A stretch of DNA of 64,000 nt from Flavihumibacter cheonanensis. Its GTDB lineage: Bacteria > Bacteroidota > Bacteroidia > Chitinophagales > Chitinophagaceae. The stretch spans positions 101,854 through 165,853 of the forward strand of contig NZ_JAKRWF010000003.1 in NCBI RefSeq assembly GCF_022352215.1, written 5' to 3'. A program made the position numbers and the translations under genes. Each line of letters starts with the position of its first letter. Within the stretch, counting starts at the first letter, position 1. This document shows, in pieces, positions 24,948 through 34,818 of this stretch. The notes under the pieces are model-generated. The model saw only the letters and a list, made by a program, of their open reading frames with translations, searched no databases and was not told the DNA's origin.

Positions 24948-26591
24948 TCAATCCAGTTTCAGACGTTTTTCTTTTGGATATTTTACTGTAAACCGAATGG
25001 TTTTCTTCTGTTCTGCTCCCGGCACTACCGCAAGGTTCCAACTTACCAATCCGGTTTCACTATTCAGCCGACCGCCATCATGCCCATCCCGCTCCACTTC
25101 AATCTCTTTCATAGTGGAAATCGGAAATTGATCCTCCAGTAAAATTGTAATGGGTTGTTTTTTATTATTGCGTACACTCAGTTCAAATTGTTTGCTTTCA
25201 GATTTGTTTCCACCCATGAATCGTTTCGAGCTGAAATCCTTTACCAGCGTGCGCTTCACTATTACATTCGCATCCCGTCCGAGCGACAGAAAGAGCGTAT
25301 CTTCCGCCAGAGCAGGATCTATAAAACTCTTGCCCAGAAACGTGCCCTCAAAAAACAGGTTGGCTTCGCCGGCCATCAATTCCAACTCCTGCCAGTTCGT
25401 GATCCGGGCTGTCAGATAGGCCGCCTCCTCCAGTTTGGGTGCGGCATAATATTCATATACCGCAGGCAGCGAAGATTTCTTCACATCAATGGTAGCTACT
25501 TTACCATCATTGGGGATGGTATAAATTTCCTTGATTTCGTATTTGGTAGTGGTGGGCTGGTAGGCAGTGGTTATTTCGAGAGGTTTTGCGGTCATTGCCT
25601 TTTTGTTTTCCTGGCCATATCCCACTACCACCACTTCATTCAATTCATTATTTTGGATTTGCAAACCTGCAACTCTGCCTGCTAATTGATCACTTATTGG
25701 TCGTCCCGATAAAACCCGTTGTGGCGGCGTCCAATACCTCAAATACCAGGGTTCCAGCTGTGGCTTCTCATTATTCTGGGACGGATTTCCACTAGACAAT
25801 GCCAGCTTAATATCCTTCCACACCTCTCCGCTCGACTGGTATACATTTGCCACAAACTGTATCTCCAGAGGTGCGCTGATATCTTTCACCGCGATGGAAT
25901 AGGAAGGATGCCATCCCGCTTTATTTACCAGGTAAGTTGTCGACAATGGTACCAGCCCTGCACGGCGGCATTCGACTACCGCATAAATTTCATTTACCGC
26001 CAGATTTCGTATACTGTTCATCTCATTGGCCTGGTTCCGCAAAGACTGTTTGTCCTTTTCCAGTTTCACCTGGCTTTTTTCAATTTCCAGTTGCTTGTTA
26101 TACAACTCTTCCAACCGCTCTCGTTGGAAATCCAGGGCGGCTTTCAGATCAGCCGGCTTAACAGCAACTGTTCCTGATTTTAATTCCTGGTTTCTCACCA
26201 GCATGGCTTCTTCCTGCTTCAATACTTCCAGCATTTTGCGCTGGCGCGATTGCTTATCTTCAATGCCATCAATCTGGTCCTGCAATTGCTTTACTTCCTC
26301 ACGTATCTTTTCTTCCTGCAAAAAATTCTTTCGAACGCCAACTGAAAGAATGGTAAGATCTCCTTCCAGTTTTACCTGAACACTGGGCGATTCAATATCT
26401 GTAGAGATTCCCTGCAATACCAGTTCTGATTTACCAAGTGGTACTGCAACTGTTCCGATTCTTTTAACCTCCGCTCCTTTCAGAAAGACGGTTACGGATT
26501 CAATTTTAGTATCCGCAGTTACCCGTTTCGGTTGTGTATAACTGTTGAAGCCCCAAAGGATAAGGAAAGGCAAAAGCAGGTGTTTCTTCAT
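24948..26591 (-). CDS. DUF4139 (mucoidy-inhibitor-like) protein with TonB-plug-like insertion
   Basis: A 547-residue secreted protein. A signal peptide (MKKHLLLPFLILWGFNSYTQ) precedes an N-terminal DUF4140 region (ESVTVFLKGAEVKRIG) and a long coiled coil (about 85-190). The C-terminal DUF4139 beta domain includes WHPSYSIAVKD and NIVKRTLVKDFSS-like segments. Between them, about residues 293-325, lie GRPISDQLAGRVAGLQIQ and NELNEVVVVGYG, which resemble the N-terminal plug signature of SusC/RagA receptors. The start is ATG 26591; a longer frame lacks a signal peptide. The gene is alone on its transcript. Function of the family is unknown. Confidence 0.85.
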   Translation of the reverse strand: MKKHLLLPFLILWGFNSYTQPKRVTADTKIESVTVFLKGAEVKRIGTVAVPLGKSELVLQGISTDIESPSVQVKLEGDLTILSVGVRKNFLQEEKIREEVKQLQDQIDGIEDKQSRQRKMLEVLKQEEAMLVRNQELKSGTVAVKPADLKAALDFQRERLEELYNKQLEIEKSQVKLEKDKQSLRNQANEMNSIRNLAVNEIYAVVECRRAGLVPLSTTYLVNKAGWHPSYSIAVKDISAPLEIQFVANVYQSSGEVWKDIKLALSSGNPSQNNEKPQLEPWYLRYWTPPQRVLSGRPISDQLAGRVAGLQIQNNELNEVVVVGYGQENKKAMTAKPLEITTAYQPTTTKYEIKEIYTIPNDGKVATIDVKKSSLPAVYEYYAAPKLEEAAYLTARITNWQELELMAGEANLFFEGTFLGKSFIDPALAEDTLFLSLGRDANVIVKRTLVKDFSSKRFMGGNKSESKQFELSVRNNKKQPITILLEDQFPISTMKEIEVERDGHDGGRLNSETGLVSWNLAVVPGAEQKKTIRFTVKYPKEKRLKLD

Positions 26592-26646
26592 ACGGCCTTT
26601 TCTTACAAGAGCAAAAAAATGAAAATATAGCTGCAACCAGTAACCG

Positions 26647-26679
26647 AAAAAAAATCCCGCAGCTGTTAACTGCGGGATT
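26647..26679 (-). terminator. Terminator of the atpDC operon
   Basis: AATCCCGCAG (26653-26662) pairs perfectly with CTGCGGGATT (26670-26679). The eight A at 26647-26654, partly in the stem, form the U-run on the minus strand. It lies 25 bases beyond the atpC stop. Confidence 0.9.
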
Positions 26680-26703
26680 AGTTATTCCAAAAGACACTTG
26701 GTG

Positions 26704-26967
26704 TTAATCATTCATAGGTATGGCCCCTTCCACTAAAACGGTCACCTTGTTCTGAAAAACTTCCACAAAGCCACCCTGGATGGAATACTGCTCGGTATCA
26801 GCTTGCTGCTTGTCTTTCAACACTTTCAGCTTACCTGCCTTGAGCGCACTTACCATAGGTGCGTGTTTTTCGAGAACCTCAAACAATCCGTCCACACCAG
26901 GCAACTGTACTCCGTACACATCACCTGAATAGAGCTTGCGTTCTGGGGTCAATATTTCTAAGTTCAT
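26704..26967 (-). CDS. atpC: ATP synthase epsilon subunit AtpC
   Basis: An 87-residue subunit of the F1 central stalk. The beta-sandwich domain is recognisable: LEILTPERKLYSGDVYGVQLPGVDGLFEVLEKHAPMV (in part), then YSIQGGFVEVFQNKVTVLVEGA. The C-terminal helical hairpin found in E. coli AtpC (139 residues) is absent, so epsilon inhibition by helix extension is unlikely here. Short versions are usual in Bacteroidota. It follows atpD by 34 bases; the rest of the ATP synthase operon is not in this window. Confidence 0.93.
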   Translation of the reverse strand: MNLEILTPERKLYSGDVYGVQLPGVDGLFEVLEKHAPMVSALKAGKLKVLKDKQQADTEQYSIQGGFVEVFQNKVTVLVEGAIPMND

Positions 26968-27001
26968 ACGTTCGTTTCAATGATTCGGAACAATTCCTGT
27001 C

Positions 27002-28570
<1,569 letters not shown>

Positions 28571-28633
28571 TCATTTCCTAAAGGAATTTGAAGGATTCCT
28601 ACCTTTACCCCAAACCATTGACTTAATCCTTTT

Positions 28634-30259
28634 ATGAATCGGCGCCAAAGATACCTTTCCAGCTCGTGCTGGCCTTTCTTTTTTTTGATTTCAGTCTTTT
28701 TTTTAAGCCTGCTTTCAGCCTGCCTGGAGCCTTCAGCCAATGGCCAGTCTCCTGTTATCCGCGATACAGGCATCACCGGCCAGAATGCTTTCTCCACCCT
28801 GTTTTTCGATAGCGCATCACTGGAAAAATTCCTGGATGAACGCTCCATGCCCGATACAGCCCGGCAATTGGTCCGCAATTTTTACAACCAGCGAAATTAT
28901 CAGTTTGCCTGGTTCGACAGTTCGGGTGTGGCTGAACAGGCCCTCCATTTCTGGAACCTGCAGGCGAATTACCTGGAATACAGCCGGGATAGCTCCATTT
29001 ATAATCCTTACCTGCAAGCCTGGGCAGATTCAGTACAGGTCAACGGCATGACAGCTGTTCCCGATTCAGCCCGGCAGCGGGTAGAATGGCAACTCACACT
29101 GCAGTTTTTTCGATATGCTGCTAAGGCCTATATGGGCGACCGTCAGCTAAATGCCCGTGATCTGAGTTGGTTTATTCCCCGTAAGCGGGTAGATATACTT
29201 TCTATGCTTGATACCCTGGTGAAGGAAAAAGGAAAAGATATCAACCGCTATGAACCAGTAAACCGCCAATATGCACTGCTACGGGATCAACTAAAAAAAT
29301 ATTATGAAATAGAGCGGCTTAGTTCCTGGACCCCACTCGATATAACTGCCAAAAAACTGGTTAAGGGAGACACCGGAAAAGCCGTTATTCAATTGAAAAA
29401 TAAACTTTCTCTATTGGGCGATTTACCCGTTGCCGATTCTGGAAATATCTTCGACGAAAGCCTGGAACTGGCAATAAAAAGATTCCAATCGAGATACGGC
29501 CTTAAAGAAGACGGTGTGATTGGCGGCAGTACACTGCGCGAGTTGAGCCAGCCCCTTGATTACCGCATCCGGCAAATCCTGGTTAATATGGAACGAATCC
29601 GTTGGGTTCCCCGTGAACCAGCCTCGGATTATATACTGGTAAATATTCCTGAATTCAAGCTGCATGTATATGAAAATGGGCAGTATGCACATAACATGAA
29701 TGTTGTTGTCGGCACCGCCACCAATAACACGGTAATCTTTACCGGCAATCTGAAATACGTGGTATTCAGTCCCTATTGGAATGTGCCACCAGGCATTCTC
29801 AAAAAAGAAGTACTGCCTGCTATCGCCAGGGACCCCTCCTACCTCAGGCGGAATAATATGGAGCAGTACGGGAACGGCCAGGTTCGCCAAAAACCTGGTC
29901 CGCAGAACTCACTGGGACTGGTAAAATTCCTTTTCCCAAACAATTTCAGTATTTACCTGCATGATACACCCAGCAAAAATCTATTCAAGCAGGATAAGCG
30001 CGCTTTCAGTCATGGCTGTATCCGGATTTCCGAACCCGTATGGATGGCAAACTGGTTGTTACGTTCAGACAGCACCTGGACGGAAACTGCGATTGACAAA
30101 GCGATGAATGCCGGCAAGGAAAGATTTGTGACCTTAAAAAAGGAAGTGCCAGTTTTTATAGGATACTTCACCGCATGGGTTGATCGGGAAGGCAGGCTTA
30201 ATTTCCGTGACGATATCTATGGTCACGACAAAAAAATGATGGCTAAGATGTTTAAGTAG
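28634..30259 (+). CDS. L,D-transpeptidase with peptidoglycan-binding domain (YcbB/LdtD-like)
   Basis: A 541-residue envelope enzyme that would form 3-3 cross-links in DAP-type peptidoglycan. An N-terminal hydrophobic segment (about 14-34, possibly a signal with a cysteine in SACLEPS) precedes a scaffold region. A PG-binding-1 repeat lies around 245-300 (GKAVIQLKNKLSLLGDL, VIGGSTLREL). The YkuD catalytic domain follows with the SHGCIRI motif; Ser459, His460 and nucleophile Cys462 are present. It is monocistronic and divergent from atpD. A weak TACCTTTA lies 28 bases upstream. The end overlaps the convergent small gene by eight bases. Confidence 0.93.
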   Translation: MNRRQRYLSSSCWPFFFLISVFFLSLLSACLEPSANGQSPVIRDTGITGQNAFSTLFFDSASLEKFLDERSMPDTARQLVRNFYNQRNYQFAWFDSSGVAEQALHFWNLQANYLEYSRDSSIYNPYLQAWADSVQVNGMTAVPDSARQRVEWQLTLQFFRYAAKAYMGDRQLNARDLSWFIPRKRVDILSMLDTLVKEKGKDINRYEPVNRQYALLRDQLKKYYEIERLSSWTPLDITAKKLVKGDTGKAVIQLKNKLSLLGDLPVADSGNIFDESLELAIKRFQSRYGLKEDGVIGGSTLRELSQPLDYRIRQILVNMERIRWVPREPASDYILVNIPEFKLHVYENGQYAHNMNVVVGTATNNTVIFTGNLKYVVFSPYWNVPPGILKKEVLPAIARDPSYLRRNNMEQYGNGQVRQKPGPQNSLGLVKFLFPNNFSIYLHDTPSKNLFKQDKRAFSHGCIRISEPVWMANWLLRSDSTWTETAIDKAMNAGKERFVTLKKEVPVFIGYFTAWVDREGRLNFRDDIYGHDKKMMAKMFK

Positions 30260-30644
30260 TCCGCTTTTTACGTGTCAGTAATTTTAGTAACACAGGTGCT
30301 AAGGCAACCAGCCCGGATTTGGCCAGCCCCATACCTGCCTTACCTGCAACAGCCGCCGTTGCTTTCTTTGTCAAAAAGGAGCCCAGCAGTGCAGTTCCGG
30401 CTGTTACCGCAACCCCCGTGAGCGCTCCCTGCCAACCAATTCCTCCTCCTGGTTTACTCGAAAAAAGCCGGCTCGTACCTGCTTTAAATGCTTCTGACGG
30501 AAGGGCTTTTACCTGCTCCCGCAAAACACGTTCCTGGTGCCGGACAGAAGCCCGCAATTCACGGGTATGCGCAGTCAATTCGGCAAGATTGCTGATATGA
30601 GAATAATCTTTAGGGCGTGCCCGGTTCTCTTTCATCGTCGTCAT
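30252..30644 (-). CDS. Small hypothetical membrane-associated protein
   Basis: A 130-residue protein with no family I can name. The N-terminal half is charged and helical (RELRASVRHQERVLREQVKA, possible coiled coil). The C-terminal half is glycine/alanine-rich and hydrophobic (GALTGVAVTAGTALLGSFLT, VALAPVLLKLL) and ends in basic residues (TRKKRTT). It is third in a minus-strand unit after the YtxH-like and holin-like genes and overlaps the latter by 35 bases. The setting suggests an inner-membrane or envelope-stress accessory role, by inference only. Confidence 0.7.
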   Translation of the reverse strand: MTTMKENRARPKDYSHISNLAELTAHTRELRASVRHQERVLREQVKALPSEAFKAGTSRLFSSKPGGGIGWQGALTGVAVTAGTALLGSFLTKKATAAVAGKAGMGLAKSGLVALAPVLLKLLTRKKRTT

Positions 30645-30996
30645 TTTTTTTCTCTAAAAAAAGTCGGATAAGCGTATTGATCAGGAAAGGACCGATATAG
30701 TTTTTACGAAAAACCAGCACCAGCACCAGCAGGAGAATATAAATCCCGGTAACAATACTGAAGCCATAAAATAAACTACCGGTTAGTTCCGCAAAATAAT
30801 ATCCAGCCATCAGGCTGATGAATAAAAGCACAAAAAAAGCAAGGCCAGCAACTACAAGCATAATCAGCGCCAGCGAGGTTAAACGGGCCGCCTTTTCGGT
30901 AGCCTCCAGTTTAACCAGCCAGATTCGGTTGTTGATATAGTCCTGGAATTGGTTTTCCAGCTTTTCGAAATACCCGGGTTCCTGTGCTTCGCTCAT
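30610..30996 (-). CDS. Phage-holin-like (holin superfamily III / DUF1469-type) membrane protein
   Basis: 128 residues from ATG 30996. A soluble, charged N-terminus (FEKLENQFQDYINNRIWLVK) precedes two adjacent membrane helices (LALIMLVVAGLAFFVLLFISLMA and FYGFSIVTGIYILLLVLVLVF, quoted in part) and an acidic tail EKKNDDDEREP. The pattern matches Pfam PF07332-like proteins, which are named after holins but are common chromosomal membrane proteins. A longer frame to 31077 would run into the preceding gene. It starts 11 bases after the YtxH-like stop. Confidence 0.75.
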   Translation of the reverse strand: MSEAQEPGYFEKLENQFQDYINNRIWLVKLEATEKAARLTSLALIMLVVAGLAFFVLLFISLMAGYYFAELTGSLFYGFSIVTGIYILLLVLVLVFRKNYIGPFLINTLIRLFLEKKNDDDEREPGTP

Positions 30997-31006
30997 ACAA
31001 TAATAT

Positions 31007-31255
31007 TCAGGAGGTGAAGGAATCAGTACGCGATTGTAAATCGCTTGCCCATTGTTTACCTTTTTCCAGCGCTTCATTCAATTCCGCTTCTATCTTTCCG
31101 GCTGCGGTTTTCACTTCCTCTCCGGCTTCTGCAGCTGCTGTTTTGATTTCTTCTACAATTTCCTTTCCCTTATCACTTGTTAGCAGGTAAGCCAGGGCAG
31201 CACCGGCAGCGGCGCCTAGCAATAATCCGGCAATAAATTTTGACTGGTCACTCAT
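31007..31255 (-). CDS. YtxH domain-containing protein
   Basis: An 82-residue protein with the YtxH pattern: a glycine/alanine-rich membrane helix (FIAGLLLGAAAGAALAYLLT) followed by DKGKEIVEEIK and an amphipathic alanine/glutamate-rich helix. Such proteins are often stress-induced envelope proteins. It leads a three-gene unit with the holin-like and 130-residue proteins and is divergent from the AI-2E permease. A weak TTG-N23-TAAAATAG pattern lies upstream. Confidence 0.85.
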   Translation of the reverse strand: MSDQSKFIAGLLLGAAAGAALAYLLTSDKGKEIVEEIKTAAAEAGEEVKTAAGKIEAELNEALEKGKQWASDLQSRTDSFTS

Positions 31256-31321
31256 GGCATACTATTTTATAGAACTAACTTGTTTAAAATTACAACTTCC
31301 GAACGGACAAATAAACCCAAC

Positions 31322-32404
31322 ATGGAAATAAGGCAGGACCACAAAATCAACCGGTATTTTTTTCTGGCCATCATACTTGTATTTGGCCTGATGCTCCTGT
31401 ATAGCCTGATCCAGTTTTTTACCGCCTTTCTTGGAGCAGTCATGTTTTATGTTTTAAGCAAGCCCACAGTTGAATACCTGACCAAGAAAAAAGGATGGGG
31501 TAAATCCATCACCGCTGTGTTCATCATTCTGATGACCCTGATCATCATCATGGGTCCTATGACTCTTTTTATAACGATGGTTTATAAAAAAATCGGAGGC
31601 TTTCTTGAAAATCCGGACCTTATTTTTCAAACCCTCAAAAAATTCGATACACAGGTTTCCAAACAGTTCGGCGTTCAGTTGCTATCCCCTTCCAATATGG
31701 AGAAAATCCAGACCAATGCAACCAATCTCATGACGGCAGTGCTGAACAACAGTCTGAATTTTTTCAGCACCATTACCATGATGTACTTTTTCCTGTACTT
31801 CATGATCATGAATGTAAACAGGATGGAGGCAGCCATTATTTTTTACCTGCCTTTTCCCCGTCAGAAAATTGAACTCTTCGGACGTGAACTAGTGGCACAA
31901 ACTTTTAGCAATTCCGTGGGTATACCGATGATCGCAATAGCACAGGGCCTTACCGGATACGCAGCTTATAAGGTGATTCACCTGCCGGAAGCCGGTTTTT
32001 GGGCCATAATCACCGGTTTTGCCTCCATTATTCCTATTGTAGGTTGTGCCATTGTATGGATTCCCGCGGCCATTTACCTGATGGCTACAGGTCATATCGG
32101 ACAAGGGTTTTTCCTGGTCGGATGGGGGGCCATTATCATGGGCAGTGTGGATAATGTGGTGCGTTTCCTGCTGGCCAAACGTATGGCAGATACCCATCCT
32201 ATCGTAACGGTATTAGGGGTAATAATGGGATTAAAATTCTTTCAGTTACCCGGCCTCATTTTTGGTCCGCTCCTGATTTCCTATTTCCTCATATTGTTAA
32301 AAATTTATTATTGGGAGTATCAGCAAACCACACCAGTAGTAAAAAGAAAGAAAAATAGGCCTGTTCGTTTTAACTTGCCATTTTTAGGCAAGGATCATAA
32401 ATGA
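31322..32404 (+). CDS. AI-2E family transporter
   Basis: A 360-residue polytopic membrane protein of Pfam PF01594. It begins with two helices around FFLAIILVFGLMLLYSLIQF, contains the family's large central loop (VSKQFGVQLLSP), and a later conserved segment GFWAIITGFASIIPIVGCAIVWIPAAI (in part), followed by PIVTVLGVIMGLKFFQLPGLIFGPLLIS. Members export autoinducer-2 or act as Na+/H+ antiporters; the substrate here is open. ATG 31322 is preferred to a TTG at 31280. It overlaps the next gene by four bases (ATGA). Confidence 0.9.
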   Translation: MEIRQDHKINRYFFLAIILVFGLMLLYSLIQFFTAFLGAVMFYVLSKPTVEYLTKKKGWGKSITAVFIILMTLIIIMGPMTLFITMVYKKIGGFLENPDLIFQTLKKFDTQVSKQFGVQLLSPSNMEKIQTNATNLMTAVLNNSLNFFSTITMMYFFLYFMIMNVNRMEAAIIFYLPFPRQKIELFGRELVAQTFSNSVGIPMIAIAQGLTGYAAYKVIHLPEAGFWAIITGFASIIPIVGCAIVWIPAAIYLMATGHIGQGFFLVGWGAIIMGSVDNVVRFLLAKRMADTHPIVTVLGVIMGLKFFQLPGLIFGPLLISYFLILLKIYYWEYQQTTPVVKRKKNRPVRFNLPFLGKDHK

Positions 32405-33582
32405 ATAGCATGAAAATAGTACCGGTAGACGATCCAGCACACGAAAAAGCGTTCCTGCAGGTACACCTGCAGGTTAATCAGCAGAATCCGGATTTTGTAC
32501 AGCCCCTGAACCAGGATGTGGAGGCCGTGTTCAATCCGGAAAAGAATAAATTGTTTCGCCAGGGTCAGGCCCGGAGATGGCTGCTTCAATTGGAGAATGG
32601 AAAATTTGCTGGCAGAATTGCTGCCTTTATCAATCCAAAGTATAAATCGAAAGGTGATACGGGCGCGGTTGGCGGATTTGGATTTTTCGATTGCATTGAT
32701 GACCAGGAAGCTGCCAACCTACTGTTTAACACAGCAGCAGGCTGGCTGAGAGAGAATGGAATGATTGCAATGGATGGCCCCATTAATTTCGGCGAACGTG
32801 ACAAATTCTGGGGAATGCTGGCAGAAGGTTATCAACCTCCTCCCTATGGCATGAATTATAATCCGCCTTATTATAAAACATTATTTGAAAACTACGGATT
32901 TCAGGTTTTTTACAACCAGCTTTGTTTTCGTATGGACGTAGCCGGCAGTGCCACGCAGTTGCAGCCTAAATTTTATGAAGCACATCGGAAATTTGCTGCA
33001 GATCCGGCTTTCCAGGCAAGGATGGTCGAGAAAAAAAACCTGGAAAAATATGCTGTCGATTTTTGTAAAATTTACAATGAGGCCTGGGCTAAACACGAAG
33101 GCAATAAAGAAATGCCCGAGCGGCAGGCCATTGCATTATTCAAAAGTATGCAGGCTATTATGGATGAGAAAATAGCCTGGGTGACCTATCACAACAATGA
33201 ACCGGTTGCCATGTGGATCAATATCCCGGACCTCAACCAGATTTTTCGCTTTTTCAAAGGCGAATTAAACTGGTTGAATAAACTGCGGCTCATCTACCAT
33301 TTAAAAACCGGAACCTGTAATCGCTTCATAGGAATCATCTATGGAATCGTGCCTGCTTTCCAGGGAACCGGTATCGATTATTACATGATTGTTGAAGCAG
33401 AAAAAGTAATTAAGAAACAAGGGCGTTATAAAGAACTGGAATTGTTATGGCAGGGCGATTTCAACCAGAAAATGTTGAACATCTCCCGAAATCTGGGCGC
33501 TACTGAAAGCAGGCGACTGATCACCTGGCGGTATATGCTGGATCCCAACCATTCCTTCCAACGTCATCCTTTTTTAAACTAA
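32401..33582 (+). CDS. YghO-like GNAT-fold protein, copy 1
   Basis: 393 residues, resembling E. coli YghO-type predicted acetyltransferases. Visible blocks are FAGRIAAFINPKY, GGFGFFDCIDDQEAANLLF, GPINFGERDKFWGMLAEGYQ, MNYNPPYYKTLFENYGFQ and a C-terminal GIVPAFQGTGIDYYMIVEAE that resembles the acetyl-CoA-binding region of GNAT folds. The start overlaps the permease stop (ATGA). A paralogue follows 24 bases later, so the pair arose by tandem duplication. Activity and substrate are unknown. Confidence 0.8.
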   Translation: MNSMKIVPVDDPAHEKAFLQVHLQVNQQNPDFVQPLNQDVEAVFNPEKNKLFRQGQARRWLLQLENGKFAGRIAAFINPKYKSKGDTGAVGGFGFFDCIDDQEAANLLFNTAAGWLRENGMIAMDGPINFGERDKFWGMLAEGYQPPPYGMNYNPPYYKTLFENYGFQVFYNQLCFRMDVAGSATQLQPKFYEAHRKFAADPAFQARMVEKKNLEKYAVDFCKIYNEAWAKHEGNKEMPERQAIALFKSMQAIMDEKIAWVTYHNNEPVAMWINIPDLNQIFRFFKGELNWLNKLRLIYHLKTGTCNRFIGIIYGIVPAFQGTGIDYYMIVEAEKVIKKQGRYKELELLWQGDFNQKMLNISRNLGATESRRLITWRYMLDPNHSFQRHPFLN

Positions 33583-33606
33583 CCCAAACCATCCCGGAAC
33601 CGACCG

Positions 33607-34770
33607 ATGAAGATCGAAATAGTTCAATCCGCCATTCAGATTAAAGAATTTCTGCAATTGCCTCTCCGAATCTATGCAGGGCATCCGAACTGGATCCGCC
33701 CTCTGGACAAGGATATTGAAGCTGTTTTTGACCAGAAAAAAAACAAGGCATTCCGGAATGGACATATTATCCGATGGATCCTGTACAACGATCAACGGCA
33801 GGTCATAGGAAGAATCGCAGCATTTTATAATAAAAAATATCGAAACAAGGGGGATGAGATTCCTGTTGGTGGGGTTGGCTTTTTTGAGTGCATCCATCAG
33901 CAGGAGGCAGCGAACCTGCTTTTTGATACGGCACGCAACTGGCTGATGGAACAAGGCGTGGAAGCCATGGACGGACCAATCAATTTTGGTGAACGTGATA
34001 AATGGTGGGGACTGGTTACGCAAGGTTACCAGCCACCGCTCTATTGCATGAATTTTAATCCGCCTTATTATATTGAACTTTTTGAACAGTATGGATTTCA
34101 ACCCTTTTATAACCAGATCTGCTTTGGCATGCATCCCCATGAACCTTTGCAAGCCAAGTTCTACGAACGGCATGCCAAACTGGAAGTTGATCCTAATTTC
34201 ACGGCCAGGCACATACGCAAATCAAATCTGAAAAAATACGCTACCGATTTTTGTACGGTATACAATAAAGCCTGGGCGGGTCATGCGGGTAACAAACAAC
34301 TGAGTCCTGGTCAATGTCTTAAATTATTTGAGCAGATGAAACCGGTGATGGATGAAAAGATTGTCTGGTTTGCCTACTACAAGGAGGATCCTATAGCCAT
34401 TTTTATCAACCTGCCGGATCTCAACCAATGGTTCAAATACCTGAACGGACAATTTAATCTGCTGGCAAAGCTGAAATTTTTATGGATAAAGGCGACCAAA
34501 CCCAACCGGCGTTTTGTGGGACTGGTATTTGGCGTGGTACCGGAATACCAGGGCAAGGGTGTGGACAGCTTTATCATTGTTGAATCAGCCAAAGTGATTC
34601 AGCATAAACTACCCTACGATGAGTATGAAATGCAATGGATCGGTGATTTTAACCCCAAAATGATTGCTGTTGCAGAAAATCTCACGAACGAAAGAAGCCG
34701 TATCCTCACCACCTACCGCTACTTGTTCGATCGCACCAAAGCCTTTCACCGCCATCCCCCCGTCGGGTAA
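33607..34770 (+). CDS. YghO-like GNAT-fold protein, copy 2
   Basis: 387 residues, clearly homologous to the preceding gene over its whole length. Shared blocks are GRIAAFYNKKYRNKGD, GPINFGERDKWWGLVTQGYQ, MNFNPPYYIELFEQYGFQ and VVPEYQGKGVDSFIIVESAK. The glycine-rich EYQGKGVD fits the GNAT acetyl-CoA loop better than copy 1 (AFQGTGID). The copies differ mainly in the middle. Its stop lies inside a GC-rich direct-repeat tract ahead of dnaX. No partner genes suggest a pathway. Confidence 0.8.
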   Translation: MKIEIVQSAIQIKEFLQLPLRIYAGHPNWIRPLDKDIEAVFDQKKNKAFRNGHIIRWILYNDQRQVIGRIAAFYNKKYRNKGDEIPVGGVGFFECIHQQEAANLLFDTARNWLMEQGVEAMDGPINFGERDKWWGLVTQGYQPPLYCMNFNPPYYIELFEQYGFQPFYNQICFGMHPHEPLQAKFYERHAKLEVDPNFTARHIRKSNLKKYATDFCTVYNKAWAGHAGNKQLSPGQCLKLFEQMKPVMDEKIVWFAYYKEDPIAIFINLPDLNQWFKYLNGQFNLLAKLKFLWIKATKPNRRFVGLVFGVVPEYQGKGVDSFIIVESAKVIQHKLPYDEYEMQWIGDFNPKMIAVAENLTNERSRILTTYRYLFDRTKAFHRHPPVG

Positions 34771-34796
34771 CCGAAGGGTAACCGTCGGGTGGGGGG
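34756..34796 (+). repeat. GC-rich direct repeats between the GNAT-like gene and dnaX
   Basis: CGTCGGGT occurs at 34761 and 34783, and GGGTAACC at 34765 and 34776. C6 and G6 tracts bracket the tract. It contains the stop codon of the upstream gene. It could fold weakly but has no T-run. Confidence 0.6.
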
Positions 34797-34818
34797 AATT
34801 CTGTAATTTAGCCGCCGT

